A program made the position numbers and the translations under genes. From Ecdyonurus torrentis (Eukaryota > Arthropoda > Insecta > Ephemeroptera > Heptageniidae), in the NCBI GenBank assembly GCA_949318235.1, contig OX439133.1, positions 30,000,129-30,064,128 on the forward strand: a stretch of DNA of 64,000 nt, given 5' to 3'. Positions within the stretch are counted from its first letter, which is position 1, and every line of letters starts with the position of its first letter. The notes beneath the pieces are model-generated. The model searched no databases, had not been told where the DNA came from, and saw only the letters and a list, made by a program, of their open reading frames with translations. Positions 31,620-50,454 of the stretch are shown piece by piece.

Positions 31620-31948
31620 ATATTTATTCATTATTCATTTATATCACAAAACACTTGATGCGACTTACATAAATAACTTTAGTTTGTCTTAAAACCCAAC
31701 TGTAGCTCCATAGTTGTGATCAGAAAATTTCAATTTATGCAACTCGCACAACATTTTTTTAAATAATTTTTGCATGTTTCTGACGTCATAAACACGAATA
31801 GTCACGCAAATTGTATACTTTTACAGTATTTTCACGCTCTCTGGGGTTACAATAACACTATGATAAAAAATATAATCTGTTTTGAAGATCCCATTTCGTG
31901 TTTATTCATTAAAAATCACCTGTTGTTTTATGTGGTCTATGGCTTTAA
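31620..31948. repeat. MITE family D copy
   Basis: Contains CTGACGTCATAAACACGAAT and ends TGTGGTCTATGGCTTTAA. The left boundary is uncertain. Confidence 0.7.
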
Positions 31949-32355
31949 AATTTCGTATGTATTGTTAAAGAAATTATATATTTTAAATTTTATTATTTAA
32001 AATAAAGATGCAAATCATTGTTATTTTATGATTTATTCATATAAAAAAGTTATTCTATCGTTTATTTGTTATAAAAGATCATAGATACTAAATAAGACAT
32101 ATAAAAATGAGTAAAGATGCAAATAGGTTTAAATTATGTTAATTATAGAACGTTGGAAAATCATCAAAGTTTTGAAATCGGATAATCGAAGCTATTCGAG
32201 TAAATTGGATCGAACTTGAAACTATTTTGTTTTCAATATTTAGATTTAAATAATTGTAAAAACTGTTTATATTTCCGATTTTTTAAAACAATTTACTTTT
32301 ACTTTTTCAAACGAATATTACATTTGAATAAAAATATGCAAAAATTGAGGTTTTA

Positions 32356-32480
32356 TAATAATAATAATTAATGGCTTTTTATTGGGCGAAGCCAGGCATA
32401 CAACCTCTTAATTTAACCCAACTGTTTTACAGTACAGTCAGTTACAATAAATGATTAGAAATGTTAGACATGTAATGTTA
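32356..32480 (-). mobile_element. LINE 3' end with (ATT)n tail
   Basis: On the minus strand, TGCCTGGCTTCGCCCAATAA is followed by AAAGCC and ATTATT repeats. Confidence 0.5.
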
Positions 32481-32524
32481 TTTGTTAATATGATTTTTTT
32501 TTTTAATTGTATTAGTAATAATTT

Positions 32525-32735
32525 AATTTTATAGTTTTATAGGTTTTCGGAAGTAAAACTTCTTTAAAAATTTCTGTCTGAAAACACGTAAAAGAATTTC
32601 TAATATTCCTCATTTATCCCCGGAATCGGTGCAGTTTTCTTAATATATAAGGGGGGGGGGGGGCAAGAAAGAAAAAAAGGGGGGTTCTCCCCATAAGTAC
32701 AATTCTAAATTAGGGGACCCTTAGCTTACGGAATG
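32525..32735. repeat. MITE family A fragment
   Basis: CCGGAATCGGTGCAGTTTTC and TAAATTAGGGGACCCTTAG match family A. The left end is decayed. Confidence 0.6.
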
Positions 32736-32919
32736 TTTCACTTTTAACATGAAAGCCGTATGCATATTTGTTGATCTATAGTAATGGAACATTTTCAATT
32801 TGAATTTTTATTTCTATTCAATTTATTAAACCGATCAAATTTTATTTTATTTCCAACGCTCTATTTTTTTTTTTTTTTTTTTTTTTTAATAGTTAATGAA
32901 TAATCTTTGTTTAGTTATT

Positions 32920-37970
<5,051 letters not shown>

Positions 37971-38213
37971 TCTTGCACTACAGGTAAAGCTATAACAGGT
38001 AGACTGGTGTGTATAGTGAACAATCATCATACTTCACTGTGTTTCCTGTTTCCTCTCACTTTTTTTGTGAGTGGAATTTTATGTGATTCATCACCACGTT
38101 ATTAAAACCTGAATAATTTAATGAAAAAACATTAGAACTGAGTTTTACATTCCACTGAACAACAGGATATACACAACAACGTGGGATTTTTTTGTAATGA
38201 CAATGACTAATGA

Positions 38214-38642
38214 ATGAGATGAGGTGAACGTGACTTGACGTGGACCACTACCACCTTGCACTGCCAGGACTGACTGCATGGCCTGAGACATGAATACACT
38301 TATCTGTCAAGCCTAAACATCTTTACATATAGCAATGAGATGAGGTGAACCTCTGACTTGCGTGGACCACTACCACCTTGCACTGCCAGGACTGACTGCA
38401 TGGCCAGAGACATGAATATACTTAGCTGTCAAGCCTAAACAACTCTACATACAGCAATGAGATGAGGTGAACCTATGACTTGACGTGGACCACTACACTA
38501 CTACCTTGCACTGCCAGGACTGACTGCATGGCCAGAGACATGAATACACTTAGCTGTCAAGCCTAAACATCTCTACATTATATCAATATGAGATGAGGTG
38601 AACCTCTGACTTGACGTGGATCACTACCACCTTGCACTGCCA
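38214..38642. repeat. Tandem repeat, about 122-bp unit, 3.5 copies
   Basis: Units start at 38214, 38335, 38457 and 38588, each with ATGAGATGAGGTGAAC and CACCTTGCACTGCC. The last unit is truncated. Confidence 0.92.
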
Positions 38643-38730
38643 AATCATACACTGCCCGGCTATATAATAATATAGCCGTCACAGTGAAACAAAAGAATGT
38701 AAAATTCTTGCACATTACAATAATTGTTAT

Positions 38731-38891
38731 CAGGGGCGTATTCAAGGGTGGAAGGTTCGGGATCTGGACCCCCTCCCCCCCCCCCCGTAAGGTCTGAAAA
38801 CGCTTGAGAGAAAGGGGGTGTTTCCCCCCTTTGCCTATGCTCACTATAGGCTGGACCCCCCTCCCGTTGCAAAATCCTGAATACGTCCCTG
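38731..38891. mobile_element. Short hAT MITE (161 bp)
   Basis: CAGGGGCGTATTCA...TGAATACGTCCCTG inverted ends and an exact 8-bp duplication ATTGTTAT (38723-38730, 38892-38899). Its right half recurs at 42132-42218 within the segmental duplication. Confidence 0.88.
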
Positions 38892-41800
38892 ATTGTTATC
38901 CTAATTTTTCATGCAACTTTGTATACAGCAAAGTTGAACAAGTTGCATAACTTACAGGCCTTTGTATTTAAAGAGATAAAATTTAAATTTGCAGTTGTAA
39001 ATTTAAACCGGTTCTAGCACCTACCAGCGCCAATATTTTCGAGGGTTTGTTTTTTTGAAAATGCTCAACCAGAGTTTTCAAATTTTTGCTCAAAAACGAG
39101 CTAGCTCGAGTTTAGCCCGTGAATGACTCGTCCAAAAAAACGAGCTCTTGAACAGAAAGTGAACTAAAAACAACATTTTTGAAGAATGTGACAAAGTCTT
39201 TTTTATTATTATTATTTTGATTTATCATGTTATATGTCTAGCATGTAAAATTAATGGTTTTTATCAGTTGTTTAAGAAATTTTCAATTATTTTATAACTA
39301 CTGTGATTAAAAAATAATATTTTTGTAATGAAAAAATATATTTTTCCTCATATGTATGCTCGAAAGATTGTTTCCAAATTCCTGATCAAAAATCAAAAGG
39401 TTTCCAAAATCTGTCTCGTTTTTCGAACAAAAGCTTGATTTTAAGCTGAAACGGGTTTCAAGCAATCGGTCTATGAGATTTTAGCCCGAACTTAAAAATG
39501 TATATTTTTTTATATGCCTAGATGATAGATGAAGATCAAAAAGTCCAGCTCAGTTGTTAAATTAGTTAATTTAGAAAAATTAAGTTAGATATTGAGGAAA
39601 CACGCACTAATTAAACATTTTAAGCATTTTACATAATCGTGTACACGTCGCGACGTTATATTTTATTCTACTTTACTCACATACTCTAAAGAAAAGTCTC
39701 ATATAGGGTGTGCACATTCATGTTAAAGTCGACGCCATGTTGGATCACTCAATAACATGGCTCGCATAGAAAAAGAACTCGTTTTGGCAGTTGAGTAAGT
39801 CTCACAAGTATGTGAAAAATATGACGATGACGAAAAAAAATTAACCGATTTCCAAAGAAAAGAGTTATTAACGAAGTTTGCGTACATACCTATGCTGAGT
39901 AATGCTATTCATTACTCCAGTATAGCTTCCAGTTACATAAAATTTGACGTCATGCAGATACAACGTATGCATTACATTATAACTGAATAGAAGTAAAAGT
40001 TTAAATTTGTTTTAATAACATTTTAAATAAAACAATTTTAGTTTATTTTTATTGTTATTAAAAATATATATTTATATGTAAGTTATAAAATATTTCTTTT
40101 AAACAAAATAATTTTTATATATTTATTTTAAATTATATCATTATTTATATTATGGTAATTCGCAATAATTAAGAGTTATCTTAAACAATCCTCCGCCAAC
40201 ATAATTGCCCCATTATCATTGCGCATGTGGGTTTTGTAAGAGAAATGAGTTATAAATTCCGAGTATACAAGAGAAATTAAATAATAGTACATGGCGAGTT
40301 GTAACATTTAAACTTATATTAGATGAAATAGTTCAAAATTAAACATTACCATTGTAAAAATTGTTGGTTCAGAGATAAGGCATGTGCCATAATTGCTCAG
40401 CATAAAACAAACTTCGTTATTTGTTAATTTCTTTTTACAGAATAATTTTTTTTTTTTTTTTTTTTTGGTCATGCATTCATGTTAAAGTTGACACCATGTT
40501 GGATTACTCAATAACATGGCTCACATAGGAAATTAACTTATTTTGCCAATTAATACTAAGCAATATTTTTGAGAGCATTGATGTTGTTGATAGGTTGAGT
40601 ACAAGTCTTTTAAGTATGTGAGAAAAAAAATAATAACAAAAAAATTAACTGTTTTTCCAAAGAAAATAGCCAAAAACGAAGTTTGTCCTATGCTGAGCAA
40701 TGTTATTCATTACTCCAGTATGGCCTACAAACGCTTAAAATATGAAGTATTGCGGATACACTCTATACATCAAAACTGAGTCAACAAAATAACTTTTACC
40801 TTTATGTTAACTTGTTTGTAAAAATAGATATTAAAGTTTTTGTTTAATAAAATTTTAATTCATAAAAATTAATTTTATTTTTATTGCTATTAAAATTTAT
40901 TTTATAATATAATTTATAAAATATTTATTTAAAATAAAGTTATACTTATTAATTTATGTTAAATTGTATATTTATTTATATTATTCTATTTGTTAAATAC
41001 ATCAGACATCAATCATAATATTAATACACCTGCCGTGTTGTTCTCCTGCTCATATTGCATTGCAGTTGAGGGTTTGATTGTGAAAAGAGTAAATTATACT
41101 GAGTACTGAAGATGAGATAAGGTGGTAGGTGACCGACTGATATCTCATACACTTTGGACGGTTGCGATTAATAATAATAACACAAAGTAAAGAAGAAATG
41201 TTACTTAAAAATTTAGTTATGTCAAACATGTGAAAACACGATCAAATATTTAAGTTATTAAATAAATAAATAAATAAATAATCGTCTTTATTCAAAAAAA
41301 TGCAAGGAAAAAAAATTTACAAATTTTTGAAAGGGCGAGGTTTAAGCCTGACAATATGTCTGGCCCACTCTTACACCTAACCCCAACAGAAAAACATTCA
41401 TGAAATCATTTAATTACATTCAAAATTTCGATCAGAGGAAATATTAATACTACGTAATAAGAGAAAAAATTAATAATAGAAAGAAAAAAATATATAAATA
41501 TTAGAAAAAAAAAATAAAAGTTTTATATCACTTTATAGAAAAAGATGCATAACAAAGGTGATGAAGAGAAAAAAAAAATAATAATAAAAAAAAAAAAAAT
41601 ACTACAAGCGGAGCTGTTTGGCACTTAGATATGTACGCCTATAATCACTTTTAAATATTGATACTTTAAAGATAACATGTAAATGTGGGCATTTAAATTT
41701 GAGCGGGATATATTAGTCAAATTAGGAACTTTTTTACAATTAAAAATAGCATTAAATTTTTTTTTGGTATAAAAAAATCTATTTTAAATTTATTTGATTT

Positions 41801-42131
41801 GAGAATTAAAGTGTTTGTTTTATTGGAATTAAATCATGAACAAAAAATTATTGGGAAAATATCAAAATATAGTTTTTCTTTTAGTGATTTCCGGTCCAAG
41901 TCGGTCCCCCACCACCTTAATTAATTACACAAAGTGAGTTGAATTATTGCAACTTACACGAGATATAATAGTTCAAAATTAAACATTATCATTGTATAAA
42001 TTGTTAGTTCAGAGATAAGGCATGTACCATAACTGCTCCTATAGGGTGTATTCACATGACGTCATATTTAATGCGCAATGTTATTCATTGCTCAAGAAGA
42101 GCATTTTTTTTTTTTTTAATTTTATTTACTG
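38892..42131. repeat. Segmental duplication, copy 1
   Basis: Shares a long ordered block with 42132-44808 and 44809-47590 (for example TAGCCCGTGAATGACTCGTC at about 39114, 42440 and 44813). Contains family C copies at about 39710-39990, 40400-40780 and 42025-42110. Confidence 0.88.
41262..41655 (-). mobile_element. LINE 3' end inserted in duplication copy 1
   Basis: Absent from copy 2, where AAGTTATTA joins ACTTTAAAGATAAC directly (about 44540). On the minus strand it ends TTGAATAAAGACG then ATTT repeats, a retrotransposon tail. Confidence 0.75.
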
Positions 42132-44808
42132 TATGTCTGAGAGAAAGAGGTGTTTCCCCCCTTTGCCTATGCTCACTATAGGCTGGACCCCTCCCGTTGC
42201 AAAATCCTGAATACGTCCCTGATTGTTATCCTAATTTAGCATGCAACTTTGTATACAGCAAAGTTGAAAAAGTTGCATAACTTACAGGGGCTTTGTATTT
42301 AAAGAGATAACATTTAAATTTGCAGTTGTAAATTTAAACCGGTTCTAGCACCTACCTGCGCCAATATCTTCAAGGGTTCGTGTTTTTGAAAATGCTCAAC
42401 CTGGGTTTTCAAAATTTTGCTCAAAAACGAGCTAGCTCGAGTTTAGCCCGTGAATGACTCGTCCAAAAAAACGAGCTCTTGAACAGAAAAATGAACTAAA
42501 AACAACATTTTTGAAGAATGTGACAAAGTCTTTTTTATTATTGTTATTTTGATTTATGTTTTTGATTCTCTAGCATGTAAAATTAATTGTTTTTATCAGT
42601 TGTTTAAGAAATTTTAAATTTTTTTATAACTCTTTATAAAAGAGCTTTTTCCTCATATGCTCGAAAGATTGTTTCCAAATTCCTGATCAAAAATCAAGCT
42701 TTCCAAAATCTGTCTCATTATTCGAACAAAAACTTGATTTTAAGCCTAAACCGGGTTTCAATCTAAATCGGTCTATGAGATTTTAGCCTGAACTTAAAAA
42801 TTTTGAGTTTTCTACATGCTTAGATGATAGGTGAAGATCAAAAAGTCCAGCTCAGTTGTTAAATTAGTTAATTTAGAAAAATGAAGTTAGATATTGAGGA
42901 AACACGCACTAATTAAACATTTTACATAATCGTGTAAACGTCGCGACGTTATATTTTATTCTACTTTACTCACATACTCTAAAGAAAAGTCTCATATAGG
43001 GTGTGCACATTCATGTTAAAGTCGATGCCATGTTGGATCACTCAATAACATGGCTCGCATAGAAAAAGAACTCGTTTTGGCAGTTGAGTAAGTCTCACAA
43101 GTATGTGAAAAATATGACGATGACGAAAAAAAAATTAACCGATTTCCAAAGAAAAGAGTTATTAACGAAGTTTGCGTACATACCTATGCTGAGTAATGCT
43201 ATTCATTACTCCAGTATAGCTTCCAGTTACATAAAATTTGACGTCATGCAGATACAACGTATGCATTACATTATAACTGAATGAAAGTAAAAAATTAAAT
43301 TTGTTTTAATAACATTTTAAATAACACAATTTTAGTTTATTTTTATTGTTATTAAAAATATATATTTATATGTAAGTTATAAAATATTTCTTTTAAAGAA
43401 AATAATTTTTATATATTTATTTTAAATTATATCATTATTTATATTATGGTAATTCGCAATAATTAAGAGTTATCTTAAACAATCCTCCGCCAACATAATT
43501 GCCCCATTATCATTGCGCATGTGGGTTTAGTAAGAGAAATGAGTTATAAATTCCGAGTATACTATAGAAATTAAATAATAGTACATGGCGAGTTGTAACA
43601 TTTAAACTTATATTAGATGAAATAGTTCAAAATTAAACATTACCATTGTAAAAATTGTTGGTTCAGAGATAAGGCATGTGCCATAACTGCTCAACATAAA
43701 ACAAACTTCGTTATTGGTTAATTTCTTTTTACAGAATTTTTTTTTTTTTTTTTTTGTCGTGCATTCATGTTAAAGTTGACACCATGTTGGATTACTCAAT
43801 AACATGGCTCACATAGGAAATTAACTTATTTTGCCAATTAATACTAAGTAATATTTTTGAGAGCATTGATGTTGTTGATAGGTTGAGTACAAGTCTTTTA
43901 AGTATGTGAGAAAAAAAATAATAACCAAAAAATTAACTGTTTTTCCAAAGAAAATAGCCAAAAACGAAGTTTGTCCTATGCTGAGCAATGTTATTCATTA
44001 CTCCAGTATGGCCTACAAACGCTTAAAATATGAAGTCTTGCGGATACACTCTATACATCAAAACTGAGTCAACAAAATTACTTTTACCTTTATGTTAACT
44101 TGTTTGTAAAAATGGATATTAAAGTTTTTGTTTAATAAAATTTTAATTAATAAAAATTAATTTTATTTTTATTGCTATTAAAATTTATTTTATAATATAA
44201 TTTATAAAATATTTATTTAAAATAAAGTTATTAATTTATGTTAAATTGTATATTTATTTATATTATTCTATTTGTTCAATACATCAGACATCAATCGTAA
44301 TATTAATACACCTACTGTGTTGTTATACTGCTCATATTGCATTGCAGTTGAGGGTTTGATTGTGAAAAGAGTAAATTATACTGAGTACTGAAGAAGAGTT
44401 AAGGTGGTAGGTGACCGACTGATATCTCAAAAACTTTGGACGGTTGCGAATAATAATAATAACACAAAGTAAAGAAGAAATGTTACTTAAAAATTTAGTT
44501 ATGTCAAACATGTGAAAACACGAACAAATAGTTAAGTTATTACACTTTAAAGATAACATGTAAATGTGGGCATTTAAATTTGAGCGGGATATATTAGTCA
44601 AATTAGGAACTTTTTTACAATTAAAAATAGCATTAATTTTTTTTTTTTTTTGTATAAAAAAATATATTTTAAATTTACTTGATTTTATTTGAAAATTAAA
44701 GTGTTTGTTTTATTGGAATTAAATCATGTACAAAAAATTATTGGGAAAATATCAAAATGTAGTTTTTCTTTTAGTGATTTCCGGTCCAAGTCCGTCCCCC
44801 ACCACCTT
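42132..44808. repeat. Segmental duplication, copy 2
   Basis: High similarity to copy 1, but without the LINE and without the last 210 bases. Family C copies are at about 43010-43290 and 43690-44080. Confidence 0.88.
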
Positions 44809-45901
44809 GAGTTTAGCCCGTGAATGACTCGTCCAAAGAAACGAGCTCTTGTGCAGAAAAATAAACTAAAAATGACATTTTTGAAGAATGTGACAAAGTC
44901 TTTTTTATTATTATTATTTTGATTTATGATGTTTTTGATTTTCTAGCATGTAAAATTAATTGTTTTTATCAGTTGTTTAAGAAATTTTAAATTTTTTTAT
45001 AACTCTTTATAAAAGAGCTTTTTCCTCATATGCTCGAAAGATTGTTTCCAAATTCCTGATCAAAAATCAAGCTTTCCAAAATCTGTCACATTATTCGAAC
45101 AAAAACTCGATTTTAAGCCTAAACCGGGTTTCATTCTAAATCGGTCTATGAGATTTTAGCCCGAACTTAAAAATTTTGAGTTTTCTACATGCTTAGATGT
45201 TAAGTGAAGTTCAAAAAGTCCAGCTCAGTTGTTAAATTAGTTAATTTAGAAAAATTAAGTTAGATATTGAGGAAACACGCACTAATTAAACATTTTAAGC
45301 ATTTTACATAATCGTGTACACGTCGCGACGTTATATTTTATTCTACTTTACTCACATACTCTAAAGAAAAGTCTCATATAGGGTGTGCACATTCATGTTA
45401 AAGTCGACGCCATGTTGGATCACTCAATAATATGGCTCGCATAGAAAAAGAAATCATTTTTCCAGTTTAATAGGTTGAGTAAGTCTCTATAGTATTGTGA
45501 GAAAAATGATAATGACAAAATAATTAACCGATTTCCAAAGAAAATAGTAAGTAACAAAGTTTGAATGTTATTCATTACTCCAGTATGGCGTCCAAGCGCA
45601 TGAAATATGAAGTCATGTGTATGAAACCTGCATTATAACTAGAGACCGGATTTTCAGGTGATCACCTTTTTGTTGCTATGAATAATATAAATATGTTCCT
45701 TTTTTATAAGAATGTCCACGAACTAGCAACTTTCGAACCGTTTGAGATCAATTTTTTTTAACCCTTTTTAGGTTTGATCACCTTTTTTTACCTTTTCATC
45801 AACTTTTTTCACCTAAATGATTTTTTTTTATAAGAATTAACAAAACGTTTTTAAAAAATGATTTTTTAACGCAATTTTTTTAAAACAGAGATTCATTATT
45901 G

Positions 45902-46004
45902 CTGTTCGTAAACCCTGTTCTCTTGCACCAAAAAATGCGCAATCAATTTGAATAACCAAAGGCGATCGTCATTTTAGGAGCAGAGAACAGGGTTTACGAA
46001 CAGC
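45902..46004. repeat. Inverted repeat inside the hAT element
   Basis: GCTGTTCGTAAACCCTGTTC (45902) pairs with GAACAGGGTTTACGAACAGC (about 45985), loop near 60 nt. Confidence 0.85.
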
Positions 46005-46013
46005 ATTAATTGT

Positions 46014-46205
46014 ATGCCATCAAATTTAACAAATTTAACTGACGACAATCTGGAGATGATTGTCGTATGTAACTGCAACATAAATAACCTGGGTGAAGAA
46101 ATTGACATGGAAACACTGATCGTAAAGGGTGAAGATGAGGAGGAAGAAGAAGATGATGAGTTAGAAGACAAAGGTGGGGCAGAAGAAGAGCCAATGACCG
46201 AATGA
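46014..46205 (+). pseudogene. Probable hAT transposase C-terminal fragment
   Basis: A 63-codon frame inside the hAT element contains NLTDDNLEMIVVCNCNIN, resembling the L-x-P/D-x-NLE-x-LxFxxxN end of hAT transposases. An acidic tail (DEEEEEDDELED) and stop follow. The rest of the transposase is missing, so it is a remnant. Confidence 0.5.
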
Positions 46206-46267
46206 AATGATGTGCTAATTTGCCTCTACTATTTGTTTTCTTTAAATATAGTATTACAATGTATCTT

Positions 46268-46395
<128 letters not shown>

Positions 46396-46477
46396 GGTTG
46401 TACTTGTAATCACAAAATACCTATAAGCAGTATAGCATACACTAAAAACAAAATTTAAAAAAAAAAGGAATTTTATT

Positions 46478-46665
46478 TTGAAAGGGTTTAGCTTTCGTGT
46501 TACACCGTGTTATATAAGCAGTAAACTGACATTGAAAAGGAATTCGGCTCGACCGGGACACGAACCCGGATCTTTGGTTTCCCAGACCACTGCGTTAACC
46601 ATTACGCTACCGAGACTCCTTCCAATCCAACATCATTCACTGCTCATATATAGTCAGAATTTTAT
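46478..46665. repeat. Family J element, 5' part, with tRNA-like core
   Basis: GAAAGGGTTTAGCTTTCGTG...GTAAACTGACATTGAAAAGG matches the J elements in SPH1 introns. Its right part is missing. Confidence 0.7.
46546..46619 (-). repeat. tRNA-Pro(GGG)-like SINE head
   Basis: The minus strand gives a D arm GCGTAATGGTTAACGC, anticodon arm TGGTCTGGGAAACCA (loop CTGGGAA) and T arm CCGGGTTCGTGTCCCGG. The 5' acceptor strand GGAGTCTC does not pair with TCGAGCC, so a functional tRNA is unlikely. Confidence 0.6.
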
Positions 46666-47590
46666 TTTATTTTTTTATTTTTACTTTTTTAAAATGTTAT
46701 CACCTTTTTTCTGAATTCATCACTGGTCTCTAATTATAACTGAATAAAAGTAAAAGTTCAATTAAAAAAAAGTTTATTTTTATAGTTACTAAATTTTTTT
46801 TTTTTTTTTTTATAAAATATTTACTTTAAATAAAATGACTTTTATATATTTATTTTAAACTATATCATTATTTAAATTATGCTAATTGTATTTGAAATAA
46901 GAGATATCATACTCATTCCTCCATCAATATATTGTTACCAATATCATTGCAAATGTGTGTGTGTTTGAAAAACGAGCTGAAACTAGCTATTAATTCCGAG
47001 TTTACAAGAGAAATCAATCAATAGTACACAGCGAGTTGGATATGTAATATCTACGTAATACACCTATCTACGATTATTTGTTTATTTATTTATTACATCA
47101 AAACTGAGTCATGAAAGTAATTTTTTTCTTTATGTTTACTTTTTAGTAAAAATGTATATTAAAGTTTTTGTTTTATTAACATTTTAATTAAAAAAAGTTA
47201 AGTTTATTTTTAATTACTATTAAATTTTTTTTTTATAATATAATTTATAAAATATTTATTTTAAATAAAGTTATATTTATTAATTTATGTTAAATTATAT
47301 ATTTATTTATATTATTCTATTAATCCATATAGCAGACATTAATTATAATATTAATGCATCTGTTGTACGTATCCACTGCTCGTATTGCAGTTGAGGGTTT
47401 GATTGAGAAAAGAGTAAAATATACCGAATTAATTACACAAAGTGAGTTGAATTATTGCAACTTACACAAGATATACTAGATAAAAATTAAACATAATCAT
47501 TGTAAAAATTGTTAGTTCAGAGATAAGTCATGTGCCATAACTGCTCCTGTAGGGTGTATTCACATGACGTCATATTTAATGCACTTGAAG

Positions 47591-48920
47591 ACCATACTGT
47601 AGTAATAAATAACTGCTCAGCAGAAGAACAAACTTCGTTTTTGGTTATTTTCTTTATGAAAAATTGATTAATTTAAATTGTTATTATTATTTTTCTCACA
47701 TACTTGAAATACTAATTCAACCTCTTAACAACATCAAAAATAATGCTTAGTATTTTTTTAAATAGGCAAAATTATTTATTTTCCTATGCGGCCCATGTTT
47801 TTGATCCAACACGACGTTGACTTTAATTTGAATGCATTCACCCTATTGCTCACTTGTTTTGCGATAAATATTTGATTTATTATGTTTAGATAACAATTTA
47901 ATCTAACTAACACAAACTAGATATAATTTTATGTAAATTGAAACTTTTTTGACAGTAAGAAAGCATTCAACATAATTTTTCTATACTTAAAAGTCATTTC
48001 TTTTATGATTTTTGTGAATAAATTTTCATTTTATTACAGACCGATTGCATGTATTGTTGCGCTTTGTCGCCATGTTTGTGGTGCCTAATGCCTTGCTCCA
48101 GCATTGGGGAAACATCATTTTACCTATATCGCATAAATAAAAGGTTATTTTTATACCGTAAGCATTTTTCTCGTATTCTTTTAGCTTATGACCTAGAAAT
48201 AAGGCTCAGATTGAGTTTTAAAGCTAAGTTAGCTATTTAAAAAAATAATAATAATAAAAATGACGTTTTTCCTATGCTGGCCTGTGTATTTCTGACCAAC
48301 AAAATATTATCTTTCAAATATGAGCGGAACTGGTCTTTGTTTTAAAAATATTACATTATTTATTACCTCACACCACTGGACCACTTGCAATGAACGAACT
48401 ATAGGGTGTGTGCTCATGACGTCATTCTGAATGCTATTCAATGCTCTTCTTGAGCAATGAATAACATTGATCAGCATAGGACAAACGTAGTTTTGGCTAT
48501 TTTCCTTTACAAAAATAGCTTTTCAAATTGAAATTTTAAAAACAAGAGCCGATTTGGGATGTTAGTCAAAGTCATGCTAAAAACAAATTAAAAATTATTT
48601 TTGGCCAATTAAGAGTTTATATGCATCCGTTAGGTTTCTATTAACACAGAAATCAGTTCAAAAAATAATTTCAAAATTCCTAAATAAAATTGGAAAAAAT
48701 TTAATATATTTTTCTCATATACTTGAAACACTAATTCAACCTGTTAACAGCATCAATGTTCTCAAAAATATTACGAAGTATTTTTAAACTGCCAAAATTA
48801 GTTATTTTCCTATACTGGCTTACTTATGGCGTCGACTTTAAATGAAACCATACCCTATTGAAAATTAACTTAAATGTTCTTAATACATCTCTTATTTAAC
48901 GATAGTTATCATACAAATGT
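47591..48920. other. Repeat-derived intergenic DNA
   Basis: Family C pieces at about 47545-47855, 48400-48500 and 48710-48865. A repeat with GCCATGTTTGTGGTGCC spans about 48030-48330. No exon is supported. Confidence 0.6.
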
Positions 48921-49223
48921 TATAGGGTGTATGCATTCATATTAAAGTCGACTTAATGTTGGATCACTCAATAACATGGACCTTATAGGAAAATAACTTA
49001 TTGTGCCAGTTTAAAAACAGTATTAGCAATATTTTTGAAAACATTGATGCTGTTAATGAGGTTGCATTAATATCTCAAGTACGTGAGAAAAATAAGAAGA
49101 AGAAACATTTAATATCCTAATATCCTAAAGAAAATAGCCAAAAGAGAAGTTTGTTCTATGCTGAACAATTCTATTCATTAATCCAAGCGCATGAAATATG
49201 ACGTCATGCTCATAGACCCTATA
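48921..49223. repeat. MITE family C, complete copy (303 bp)
   Basis: TATAGGGTGTATGCATTCAT...ATGACGTCATGCTCATAGACCCTATA. Confidence 0.88.
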
Positions 49224-50370
49224 ACAACAATTCATTTCATGTGATCCATTAACATTATTTTAGATTTTATAAAGGAACTTTTTGTTAATTGTAATAGAAG
49301 AAGGATTTGAAATTATAAATCTTTTTGTTTTTTTTTTAATAAATTCACATTTTAAATATATTTTTTATAAAATAACTAAAACAAAATTAAAAATTAAATT
49401 ATTCTATAGAAAATAATTTATTTTTATTACATATGATACTCAGAATCAGAATAAAATAATAATTATTTACATTTTTGTTTAACATGTTAATTATACCCTT
49501 TAAAAACACAACACCAAGTAATATAAAGCCCAATACCAGTTAAAAAATATAGAAGATAAAATTTACAATTAAATTTTGTAAAAATATTTTCTGTCCCAAA
49601 TTACTAAAGTTTATTTGCAGTTATTTTGATTTAAAAAAACTGCTTATATCTACACCCGTTGTTACAAAATATTTATACTTTTTTTTTATATATTCATACA
49701 GTGATAGAAACAGAAACAAATATTAGTTGAATAATTAAAAATAAAATTTGATGTTAATTATTTCTCAAACAATAGTTTGTTTTTTTCTTTTACATACTTC
49801 ATATTTGAGTCTGTACTTTTTAATATCTAAATAATATAAACAAACAGAGAGTTTATATATTATGTTTAAAGCGATAATACAAATTGTAACCATTCGATTT
49901 GATATTACTATTTTCATTGAACATTGTTTTCTTATAGGGCTATAAAGCAGCTATAAGCTATAACTTGAGTTAAAAATTTATGTCCTCTTAATACTGAAAG
50001 TTTTATTGTAGCTTATTGAGATTCAAAGCTGAATTTAAAGTATATTGGATGAACATAGATATTTCAATTGAAATTGACTTGAAATTCAGAAAAAAATTAA
50101 AAGTAAAAATACTTTCAATGCTGCAAAAAGTTAGAAAAAATAATAATAAATGATAAATGGAGTTTATCGGTCACGTGGCAAAAGCTAACACTCCTCTAAT
50201 TTAACGTTCCACCTACGATGAAATATACTTTTTTTATTACATTTATTTTTTCTTTTCTATCTTTTCTATCTTTCTTTTTTTTTTTTTTTTTTTTTTTGCA
50301 ATTTTTGAGAAAAATACCTCACGAATTCCAGAAATAATAAAATGTGACGAATACTACACAAACTTATACG

Positions 50371-50406
<36 letters not shown>

Positions 50407-50450
50407 AATTGATAATCTCCATTAAACGAGTTCTTTCGAAAAATATATCA
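49224..50450. other. AT-rich DNA without supported features
   Basis: Long A and T runs. A decayed family A fragment lies at about 50155-50375 (GGAGTTTATCGGT). Confidence 0.5.
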
Positions 50451-50454
50451 TGAA

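Noticed and set aside
31770..32000. MHVSDVINTN frames (also at 57146)
   Set aside because: Recurring frames inside family D MITEs, not independent genes.
38214..38642. CRISPR-like regular repeat
   Set aside because: Contiguous 122-bp tandem units without spacers in an animal genome.
43084..43284. 66-codon frame MSKSHKYVKN
   Set aside because: Lies in a family C MITE within the segmental duplication; the sister copy at 39758 is equally non-coding.
46546..46619. Functional tRNA-Pro gene
   Set aside because: Acceptor stem does not pair and the sequence sits inside a repeat family with a second degenerate copy.
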